64,000 bases of DNA from Zerene cesonia (lineage: Eukaryota > Arthropoda > Insecta > Lepidoptera > Pieridae): positions 4,464,001 through 4,528,000 of the forward strand of contig NC_052128.1 in the NCBI RefSeq assembly GCF_012273895.1. The letters run 5' to 3'. A program made the position numbers and the translations under genes. Numbering within the stretch: the stretch's first letter is position 1; each line of letters starts with the position of its first letter. The notes below the pieces were generated by a model that saw only the letters and a program-made list of their open reading frames with translations, was not told the DNA's origin and ran no database searches. Below, piece by piece: positions 38,201 to 50,200 of the stretch.

Positions 38201-41200
38201 AATTCATTGTTTTATTCGATAAACATATATCGAATACTCTTTATGCTAATAATATTGAATACCTATATTAGAATAGCTTTTATTCTGAAATTGTTTTATC
38301 ATATGAAACTTTGCTTATTTTAAATATAGTTTTCTATTATTAAACTAAGGAGAAGAAGAGAAGTTTGTATGGTATTATAAAAAGTTATGTATTTCTCGTA
38401 CACAATAACATTAACATTAATCCACACAATAATTTAATCACTTCTATAGATTATAATTAACAGAAAAGTTATACGTTAAATTATAAGCAGTAGTATAGGT
38501 ATTTTACGGATCACAATTTTCCGACTGTTTGCTTTCTCGTGATATAGATTTATAGACTTAATCTTTCTCTTTATATGTATATTACAATAGGGATATATGT
38601 ATTGGCTATACCGCAACGCGTGTATGTTACCTTAACTACCCCTTTTAACTGTATTAAATCGTTTTTTTTATCCCGTAAACTATTGCCGTCGCTGCTATCG
38701 ACGTGTTGTATGCAATAATCTAACGCGCACGCATTTGTTCCACGCGGCGCACGCGCAGGCTCCGGCTGCGGCGGCGATGGGGACTACCAGCTGGTGCAGC
38801 ACGAGGTGCTCTACTCCTCGTCCAATCGGTGAGTGTGAGTCTTGTAGAATATGATGATTGGAGCGGGTGGAGATGGAAAAGATTTATGCGGTGTGTGATT
38901 TACAAATTTACCAAACACCTATGTTTGGTAAATTTACGAGATCTTTCGGTAGCATTAAGATGTGATAATTAATTGATTATAGAATGTTTGGAAGAAGTCA
39001 GTGGTATCCAAGAGTTAAATAAATTTATATGACCTTTCGAAATTGAGTAGGCCTATAATAATTTTATTGAATTCCTTTTTGAAATTTTAAATTGTTTCCA
39101 GGTTGTTTTCAATAAATCAATCTTAAGCAAAAAACTCTTATTGTTTATTTGGAGTAAGAATGTAAGAAAATTCACAAAAAATTTAATAAATTCGTTGTAC
39201 CTAGTTAAAATCTTAAATTATTTGGATATTGATACATAAAACATTCATTGATAAAACATTGGTAAATGGTTAGTTTATTTAAATAATTTAAATTGAACCG
39301 CGGCCGTGTTCGTTTTAAATAATATTGAGCAACATCGTGTCCGAAACTATTTCGTATGCATTAATCCATTAAATATTTATACAACTCGCCCACTTTTAAC
39401 CCATTTAATAACATTTTTGTTGGTTTTTTTTTTACGTTTAATCTGTATTAAAGTAAAGTCTGAATGTTTGTGTCGTGTTGTATGAGACACTTAAAGAACT
39501 CATAGAAATTTATAATTTGTTTATGGATTTAAGGCGTTTCTATTTAATTCCACTCAAATGTTAGTAAAAAATTATAAAAAGAGTAAGGCATATTTTGATG
39601 TTTTAAAACAATCGTATATAGTTCACCCCAATTAAATATTTGTATTACCAGTTTGGTATTAATATCTTGGATACCTGAGGATTAAGTTTGAAACGTGATT
39701 TATGGGTCTTTTTCTATACCGTAATTTTATTAAGCTGTGCTATACCTAGTATGTATGTAATATAGGTTTGTTCGTGTTCGCATTATCATCATGTGTTTTA
39801 AAAATAATAGTATAAGTAGATCTACGTTTTATTTTTTGCGAGTATTTATCATTTTTCATTTGCAGGTACGAGGTGCTGGAGTTCCTCGGGCGCGGTACGT
39901 TTGGCCAGGTGGTGAAATGCTGGAAGAAGGGCACCAATGAGATAGTCGCCATTAAGATCCTGAAGAACCACCCCAGCTATGCGCGCCAGGGGCAGATTGA
40001 GGTTAGCAATATTAGGGATAGTATACTCAAACTTTTTTTTTTATTTAAGCACGTTTATAAAATTGTATGTACAGTAAGGTTTTTAAAACTACAAATGATT
40101 CGCAAGGTCGCTTGTACCGAGGAGAATCGGCGAGAAACTCGATAGTGACTCTAAAGTTTCTTTGTCAAATGAAATCGACAATTTCATAATAATATTAGCA
40201 TGTCGGTTTTTGTGTAGTTGTAACTCACTTGTGTTTTGTTTTTATATAAATTATATGCTATAGAAAACGTCTTGAGTATGCCATAGTAAAATAATAGTTA
40301 ACATGATAATCAGAATTGACTGAGATAATGCGATGCTTTGAAGGATAGCGGTTTCGAATTGTGAGTAGGTATATAATAATTGTGTAACGCCCAATGCACG
40401 TTCTGCAATGTAAAAATACAATCCCAATATGTTATAGCACCCCATAGAGATTGCTTTATGGAGTTTCTATCTCGTCATTACAGACGATCCTTTGAAACGA
40501 GTTTAGTATAGCGAGCTCAGCAATTTTACGATAGATTCACCAATGTGGTTAGTCTAATTTAATGCCTGAAAGAAAATTGTTTATCTTTGCGAGCAAAACA
40601 ATTTTTCGACCCGACGCCCGTAACTAAGGATACAGTCCGCCTTGCTGGAATGGTTCTGTAAATAATAGCTCTGTGAGTGCGTCGTTCGCGCCATGTTGCT
40701 TTGAGTCCGCCATCTTTGCTGGGTGCGCGCCAAGACAAATTCACCGTTTCGTCGGGGAAATGAAAAGGAGCGGGGAAAGAAAGGCGACAATCTCTCAATG
40801 TCCGGATGTTTTTTGTTCGATGTACTTAAATTTTCGTTTGTAGCCGCGTGCCAAACGAGCTTTGCTTTAGAGGTATTCGATTACCGAAAAGTCCTAGGAT
40901 CCTAACGACTTTCAGTCTTCAACATTTCTCCGTATATAACTGTAACTGCGTCAAATATGTGAAATTAACAGGCGATATTCTCGCGTCCATCGAATTAAGC
41001 GCCAACCAAAATATTGTCGCTCCAATTTAGAAATTAGCGACAACGTAGCGAGCTTTCCTAAAATTGGGACGTACGTAGGTATTGCCAGTGTGCAAACCAC
41101 TTTATCTAGCCGACGGTCGGCGCTGGCAGCGGGCCAGTGCGAAATGTTTGTGTTTACCGAGCGGAGATATATAACACATAATGCTTTGACGATAATTGGC

Positions 41201-44200
41201 AGACTTATCTATGGGTTGGGGAAGAATTTGCGAGACGCTTTGACGAGGAGTGATATTATGAGTTATCACGCATCCGTTTCGGCGGTGGCGGTGTCGCTCA
41301 CCTTTCGAATGCCTTTGTGGTATTTTTTGTAGCGATTTTGATTGGTGCAAAATTGTTTACAGAGTCAAAAAATTAAACACAATAACAGATTGAGAGCACA
41401 TTGAGCATTATGTGATTACATAATGCTCAATGTGCACAGATCCTAATCCAATAAAAATGTGTACAATTATTATCCACATTACACAGTAAAACATTTCAAT
41501 CTCATTGTTATATCAGTCTTATAGGTGTGTACTTAAAAATCATGAATAGGTTTAGTAGTTGGTACTCACCTTTTGTACTTTACCTTTGTTCTTCAGTATA
41601 TACGTATTTTATTAATATAATTAGTAGTTAATATAATTAAATACTTAAAATGTTGATATTCCTGAATATATTATAAATACGAAAAAAACTCTGTCTGGCT
41701 GTCTATCTGTCTCTTGTTCACGTCTACTGCTGAACAGATATTGATGAAATTTAGTACAGAGATAGATTGAGACCCGAGAAAGGACATTAGAGAGTTTTTC
41801 TTCCTTAAATTCCACGGGAAGAGAAACTGCCCGGGGAAAACCCTCTCAGAATGTGTATATGTATTTTTTATTTTGTTTTATTTTAACTACTATAGAATTA
41901 AAAGTCAAACAAAATAAATGTAGTTAAAGACAAAAATGCAAATCACACTCTTTATTGAGTTCACGGCTCACGTTTCCACGTCGCCGGCCCTGTCCTAATT
42001 TTTCTTGGACCGTGTCCTTCTTTGTTACTGTTTCAAACTTTAAGAGATTTTCCTCAAAACTTGCTTGTTTTTGTTTTCCTTTCATTTTGAGATGATTTTA
42101 TTCATGAAAACTTTATATTTGGATTTGTTTATCGCGGAAACTGAACAAAGAGTGAAAATTTATGTTAGAAATATAGTGAAAATTTATGATAGAGATATAC
42201 CTAGTCTTGCCATAAATATTGTAATAAAGAAAAAAGAAAATTGTTAACTGCAAATAACATTTATTACTNNNNNNNNNNNNNNNNNNNNNNNNNNNNNNNN
42301 NNNNNNNNNNNNNNNNNNNNNNNNNNNNNNNNNNNNNNNNNNNNNNNNNNNNNNNNNNNNNNNNNNNNNNNNNNNNNNNNNNNNNNNNNNNNNNNNNNNN
42401 NNNNNNNNNNNNNNNNNNNNNNNNNNNNNNNNNNNNNNNNNNNNNNNNNNNNNNNNNNNNNNNNNNNNNNNNNNNNNNNNNNNNNNNNNNNNNNNNNNNN
42501 NNNNNNNNNNNNNNNNNNNNNNNNNNNNNNNNNNNNNNNNNNNNNNNNNNNNNNNNNNNNNNNNNNNNNNNNNNNNNNNNNNNNNNNNNNNNNNNNNNNN
42601 NNNNNNNNNNNNNNNNNNNNNNNNNNNNNNNNNNNNNNNNNNNNNNNNNNNNNNNNNNNNNNNNNNNNNNNNNNNNNNNNNNNNNNNNNNNNNNNNNNNN
42701 NNNNNNNNNNNNNNNNNNNNNNNNNNNNNNNNNNNNNNNNNNNNNNNNNNNNNNNNNNNNNNNNNNNNNNNNNNNNNNNNNNNNNNNNNNNNNNNNNNNN
42801 NNNNNNNNNNNNNNNNNNNNNNNNNNNNNNNNNNNNNNNNNNNNNNNNNNNNNNNNNNNNNNNNNNNNNNNNNNNNNNNNNNNNNNNNNNNNNNNNNNNN
42901 NNNNNNNNNNNNNNNNNNNNNNNNNNNNNNNNNNNNNNNNNNNNNNNNNNNNNNNNNNNNNNNNNNNNNNNNNNNNNNNNNNNNNNNNNNNNNNNNNNNN
43001 NNNNNNNNNNNNNNNNNNNNNNNNNNNNNNNNNNNNNNNNNNNNNNNNNNNNNNNNNNNNNNNNNNNNNNNNNNNNNNNNNNNNNNNNNNNNNNNNNNNN
43101 NNNNNNNNNNNNNNNNNNNNNNNNNNNNNNNNNNNNNNNNNNNNNNNNNNNNNNNNNNNNNNNNNNNNNNNNNNNNNNNNNNNNNNNNNNNNNNNNNNNN
43201 NNNNNNNNNNNNNNNNNNNNNNNNNNNNNNNNNNNNNNNNNNNNNNNNNNNNNNNNNNNNNNNNNNNNTGACAGATTCGAAATTCAAATGTAATATTTTT
43301 TTATAATTAAGTGTAACAGTATTTATGGCCAGACTAAGTATAGTTCTAAAATGGAACGAAATTGAAGTTAATAATTTTATATTCACATCATCAACAATTA
43401 TGTATTAACGTGTCCATGTCCTGTCAATACCATACATATATACATACCTGTTGAATTATGTACCTGAAATTATCACACAATAGACACAATGTACAATCAA
43501 ATCTGTTAATTTAGAGCTAGCTAGGCCACACGCAAAAGATGCGACAATCGTCCTCGTCCTTAGTTTTTCCTTTTTGCAAAATAATAAAATTGATCCTGTC
43601 AACTGGAATATAGTATTTTTTGCATAGTCCCTACCATCACCACTATCAGAAGGAATGCTCCCCATATACCAAGGGAGGAATAAAGCTGCTCATTGACATG
43701 CTCGCTCATAGCTATAAGGAATAAAGTAGCTCTCGTACCTAAACATAATGTAACCCTCAGTTTCGGAGCTTATTAATGTCAAACCAACACACTATCAAAT
43801 GCTTCCTCCTTATAATCTATATTAATATTATAAGGCTGAAGAGATTGTTTGGATGAAACGCGATAATCTCGGGAACTTCTGGTACGATTTGAAATTTTTT
43901 ATTCCAGTGTTAGTTAGCCCATTTATTGAGGAAGACTATAGGCTATATATGTATATATGTATGTACGTTTGTTAGTGTACATTATTAAAACCACAATCTC
44001 GCTCGTGCAGGTGTCGATCCTGTCGCGGCTCTCGCAGGAGTCGGCCGACGAGTTCAACTTTGTGCGCGCGTACGAGTGCTTCCAGCACCGCTCGCACACG
44101 TGCCTCGTGTTCGAGATGCTGGAGCAGAACCTGTACGACTTCCTCAAGCAGAACAAGTTCTCACCACTGCCGCTCAAGTACATCAGGCCGATACTGCAGC

Positions 44201-47200
44201 AGGTGCTCACGGCGCTGCTGAAGCTCAAGGTGTGTACCATGCGGCCGATTAATTTGGATTTGCAATATAATCAGATACTGCTGTGTCAATTTCTCGATAA
44301 TCATCAATACTTGGATCCTTCTGAGAATTCGACCTATCTTTCCATTTCTTGCTAAATTTTACAGAACTTAATAAGTACATATGTGGCATGTTGAGGTTCT
44401 TGTAATTTTTACTGCCCATAGAATTCATGTTATTATAGCAAACCAAATCTCTATTATCACAGAAAATTCAATATTTTTAAATTTCTGGAAAACGGCATTA
44501 TGTCTAATCATATATATAATTATACCCGTTGTAACTCACCAGCAACTGGGCCTGATCCACGCGGACCTGAAGCCGGAGAACATAATGCTGGTGGAGCCGG
44601 CGCGGCAGCCCTACCGCGTCAAGGTGATCGACTTCGGCAGCGCCAGTCACGTCAGCAAGGCCGTCTGCAACACCTACCTGCAGAGCAGATACTACCGGTA
44701 ACTGACACACACCAAACCACACCACACCAAACATGTCCATAATAATTGACCATTTATTTTTTCTTTATATACCAATACCATATATAAAGGATATACCTAT
44801 GGGAATGAGATGTTCGCCATTGTCTTTATCTAGCTACTTTACTATTTACACATATAAAAATTATATGATAAAATTCCTCCATTGCAGCTTTAAAAAAAGA
44901 CAAAAAAACACACTTTCGCATTTATCATACTAAGCTATAATATACTATGTGAGTAGCTAACTAAAAGTACCTGTCCACATTTCCAGGGCGCCGGAGATAA
45001 TCCTGGGGCTCGCGTTCTGCGAGGCAATCGACATGTGGTCGCTGGGCTGCGTGGTCGCCGAGCTGTTCCTGGGCTGGCCGCTCTACCCGGGTTCCTCCGA
45101 GTACGACCAGATCCGGTACATCTCGCAGACGCAGGGCCTGCCCACCGAGCACATGCTTAACAGGTGAGCCGCCTGGCTTGGGGGATTAAGTGGCTTTGAG
45201 AGAGATGTGGTCAAAGAGTTGGTTGAAAATTGCATAACATGTGGTATATATGCATATGTGCGTTGGAAATAATCCACTGCTACATGCAGTAATAAATTAC
45301 AAGAAATAAATTTTATGAGAGAGATGATGAGGGAGATACTAAAATGCATATAATAATTTAAATTAACTCAAGTATTTTGATACTTTATGCTTGTTAAATA
45401 ATTATACTAATAAGATACAAAAAATCACTATATATCCACTGTTACTAATAGGGATAAATTAAAAAAAAATACTTCAAGAATTGCCTGAAATTTCTTATTT
45501 TACCACACGCACACATAACCAGAGTATACAATGAGAACGAACAAAATACAAACGAAACAATATAAAACGTTGGCAGCGCATCGAAGACGGCGAAGTTCTT
45601 CTACCGCGACGTGGACAGCACGTACCCGTTCTGGCGGCTGAAGACGCCCGAGGAGCACGAGCTGGAGACCGGCATCAAGAGCAAGGAGGCGAGGAAGTAC
45701 ATATTCAACTGCCTCGACGACATCGGACAGGTGACTGCTATGTGTTTTTTTTTTTTGATTTTGGATTTGGATTTGATATAGGGTTGGAAATTGATTGTTT
45801 TTTATCCGACTTCAAAAGAGGAGGTCATCAATTTGGCTGATTTGTTTGTTCAAGGCTACTTTAGAATTTTCGATTGGGTGAACCGCTTTTTTATTTGAAA
45901 GGTGGTTGGTGTTTCCTGTCCCATTTAAATTTGGTCCTGTTCTGAAAATTTTATGACAGCTTAGTTTTTTATTATAAATAATTATTTATTGGTCACTACT
46001 AACTACCAGTCCTCCCTGGCTTGGATCGGTAGATATTGCGTTTTTTTTAAACACAATATAACGGTGAAATTATTTATCTACTTGGTTCAGAATTTATCCA
46101 ATACAAATCAGCAAAGCAGTACTGACGTCATGGTAACCCCCCCACTCAGATAGATATCAAGTGATTATAATATTAAAATAACCTTTACGTCCATCCTAAT
46201 TTCCAGGTGAACGTTCCAACGGACCTTGAAGGCGGCCAACTGTTGGCTGAGAAAGCGGACAGAAGGGAATTCATTGACTTACTCAAGAGGATGCTTACTA
46301 TGGACCAAGTGAGTGGCTTGTTGGACATTTTATTTGCTATTCGTATGGGATTATTGCTGCCTATTTTGATATATTTTTTTTATATATAATTTTGCAAGTA
46401 CATATTTGAAAATTTTAAAAATTCTATTAAGGGTCATCAATCGATCATTGTAATAATGCATATATATTTAATCTATATAAATACTATGTTTGTACGAGTA
46501 TACAAATAAAACGTGTGCGATGCGCGTGCGCAGGAGCGCCGCATAACGCCAGGCGAGGCGCTGAACCACGCGTTCGTGACGCTCGCGCACCTCGTCGACT
46601 ACGCGCACTGCAACAACGTCAAGGCGTCCGTGCAGATGATGGAGGTGCGTGTGTTTTTTTNNNNNNNNNNNNNNNNNNNNNNNNNNNNNNGGGGGGGAGG
46701 GGTTAGTGGTGTATGTGGATGCAAAAAAAAATACATCCAAAAAGTAATTCCTTTGCTAAATTTGTTTACACTTTTTGAAAGTTGTTAAATTTGTTTACAT
46801 TGTTTGAAACTGTTTAGTGTAAGAATGAGAATTATATCACCAAATTTTAAAAAAGGATTGCTGTTTAATCTTTTTGTATGTTATGTCGTTATATGTTGGA
46901 ATTAAAATATTAATATAAATCCAAATTGTAGTATCCGAAAATAGAGTTTACAAATTGTAGTATCCGAAAATATAATTAAAAAATCCATTGATTATAAATA
47001 TTAATATCGACTTTACGATCAGGTGTGCCGGCGGTCGGGGAGTGGCGTGGGCGGCGTGGGCGTCGGCGGTGTGGGCGTGGGCGGCGTGGGCGTGGGCGGC
47101 GGCGAGTACGTGGGCGGCGTGGTGGCGCCCGCGCCCTCGACTGCGCACCACCTCGCGCTCACCATAAACCAGCAGCGGCTGAGGGCGGCGCCCTACGACA

Positions 47201-50200
47201 ACCTGGTCGGTACAAGTACCTTGCAGGGATCTTTTACTGTTTCACCCAAAAACAACTTAATGTATATATACATATACAATTTTTTTTATATAGCTTAATT
47301 ATAGACAAATTTAGCACATATGCAAGTTATCTAGGTACCACCAGAATAAAGCCGCGGGATAAAGCTAGTTTATAATACTTATGTGCATATAATATAAAGC
47401 TGACGAGTAGCTTATTTGTTTGAACGCGCTGATCTCAGGAACTACTTGACCGATTTCAAAATTCTTTCACCGTTAATACCATGAGCGAAGATGGGACGGA
47501 CCGCTAGTATAAGATAGAAAGAAAGAAAAGGTATTATGAGTATACATGATTACATAAACTAAAATGATGCAAACGGAAGCAGCCTCAGCTCAATGCTGTA
47601 CGAAAAAAGCTCGAAACAGTTCGTCTTGAACTCAAACTCAAACATATATTTATTCAATAAGCCCTTTTAAAGAAGCACTTTTGAATTGCATAACATATTT
47701 TTCACATTTACCGCCGGTTCGGGGAGCAGTTTATACAGAGAAGTGCCGGCAAGAAACTCTGATTGCTTTTCCAATTATGTCAATTTTATATTTACAATTC
47801 TTAAAGACTAGACGCTTGCCCCGGCTCCGCCCGGATATCAAGATTCCTGTTTTATCCCAAGGGAGCATTTAATCGGGATAAAAAGTATCCTATCACCCAA
47901 GTCGGCTCATACCTTGTCCGTGTACCAAATTTCATCAAAATCCGTTCAATAGTATCAGTGTGATTGATGGGCAAACATCCAAACAAACAAACTTTCACAT
48001 TTATAATATAAGTTTGATGCTTATACCAACAAAAATGAGATATGTGCTATGCAATAGGTAATATCGTGGAATACTAAATATTATAAAGCTGACGAGTTTG
48101 TTTGTCTGAACGTACTAATCGCACGAACTACTGTTCCGATTTGAAAATTTCTTTCAGTGTTGGATTTCCCATTTATTGAGGCAGGCTATAGGCTATATAT
48201 GTATCACGGGCGAAGCCGGAGCGGACCGCTAGTCGCGCGCTAAGTGCAAATATAAAGTGTCGTGTTGTTCCCCGTGCAGTACCAGCTGTACGGCGCGGGG
48301 CGCGTGGCGGTGGGCGGGCGGCAGTACGCCGCGCGCGCCGAGCCCTTCCCGCACCAGTTCGTCTCCTCCATACTGTGCCAGCCCGCCTATCAGGTGCGCC
48401 CAGCCGCCGATGCGCTCTATTGTGTATAATATATCTTATTGGGTATAGTGTGTGAATGTTATAATGCTGGGTGTACGTGGAAATTTGGGGGGGCAATACA
48501 CTGGATCCTATAGCGATCTGGGAACAATTGACAGTTCAGTTTGCAATGGGGATTCATTCAAAAGTATTCATTTGATGTTTTACCGCCTTATAGTTAGTTA
48601 CACTTGATAAAAGTTTGTTGTGGAAAAGTGTCCTAGTAGTGTTGAGTAAGTTTCAATGCTTGAATGTGTCTGTGATCGTCGCAGGTTCAACAGCTAGCCG
48701 CAGCGGCAGCAGCGGCTGCGGCCGCGCACCACCAGCACGGTGTCGGCGGCGTCGGCGGTGTCGGTGGCGTCGGTGGCGTCGGTGACGTCGGCGAGTGGCG
48801 CGCGCCGCTCATCGTCGAGCCGGCCCCGCTGCCTGAACCCGACGTGTGGGATCTACATCACCATCCGCACAAAAGGTGCACACACGCATATATGTATATA
48901 AGTGTACACGTACACGTATACGCAAATGTTTCGGAATTCGTCCCTGCGTGCGACGTGATGTGTGCGTGTATACGTATGAGAATTCACAAACGCACGTTCA
49001 TACGTGGAGATAATAGTGCGCATACATTCCTTCATGTTGATGTACTAGGTGTACAGTTATTATAAAGAAAAAAAAACTGTTAGTACAAGTGCAAGTAAGC
49101 TTAGGTATTTTCGACAATTCAACACGTGCTCATGTATGTTGATTTAAATATTATGGTGACAGCTGTCATACGTTTATTCAAAGAAACGTCTTTAGGGGTT
49201 ATAGAGAAATAAAGCAAATAGAAAAAANNNNNNNNNNNNNNNNNNNNNNNNNNNNNNNNNNNNNNNNNNNNNNNNNNNNNNNNNNNNNNNNNNNNNNNNN
49301 NNNNNNNNNNNNNNNNNNNNNNNNNNNNNNNNNNNNNNNNNNNNNNNNNNNNNNNNNNNNNNNNNNNNNNNNNNNNNNNNNNNNNNNNNNNNNNNNNNNN
49401 NNNNNNNNNNNNNNNNNNNNNNNNNNNNNNNNNNNNNNNNNNNNNNNNNNNNNNNNNNNNNNNNNNNNNNNNNNNNNNNNNNNNNNNNNNNNNNNNNNNN
49501 NNNNNNNNNNNNNNNNNNNNNNNNNNNNNNNNNNNNNNNNNNNNNNNNNNNNNNNNNNNNNNNNNNNNNNNNNNNNNNNNNNNNNNNNNNNNNNNNNNNN
49601 NNNNNNNNNNNNNNNNNNNNNNNNNNNNNNNNNNNNNNNNNNNNNNNNNNNNNNNNNNNNNNNNNNNNNNNNNNNNNNNNNNNNNNNNNNNNNNNNNNNN
49701 NNNNNNNNNNNNNNNNNNNNNNNNNNNNNNNNNNNNNNNNNNNNNNNNNNNNNNNNNNNNNNNNNNNNNNNNNNNNNNNNNNNNNNNNNNNNNNNNNNNN
49801 NNNNNNNNNNNNNNNNNNNNNNNNNNNNNNNNNNNNNNNNNNNNNNNNNNNNNNNNNNNNNNNNNNNNNNNNNNNNNNNNNNNNNNNNNNNNNNNNNNNN
49901 NNNNNNNNNNNNNNNNNNNNNNNNNNNNNNNNNNNNNNNNNNNNNNNNNNNNNNNNNNNNNNNNNNNNNNNNNNNNNNNNNNNNNNNNNNNNNNNNNNNN
50001 NNNNNNNNNNNNNNNNNNNNNNNNNNNNNNNNNNNNNNNNNNNNNNNNNNNNNNNNNNNNNNNNNNNNNNNNNNNNNNNNNNNNNNNNNNNNNNNNNNNN
50101 NNNNNNNNNNNNNNNNNNNNNNNNNNNNNNNNNNNNNNNNNNNNNNNNNNNNNNNNNNNNNNNNNNNNNNNNNNNNNNNNNNNNNNNNNNNNNNNNNNNN

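Larger units (their letters stand above)
40002..44010 (+). other. hipk intron 4, largest intron
   Basis: GTTAGC to GTGCAG. Holds a GC-richer block at 40600-41170 with paired GCCAT motifs, the 18-base hairpin, two Helitron-like copies and a 1000-base gap. No missing kinase sequence. Confidence 0.85.

Noticed and set aside
46309..46540. A missing residue segment between hipk exons 9 and 10
   Set aside because: The join LTMDQ-ERRITP has the same length as the vertebrate LTIDADKRITP segment, so nothing is missing there.
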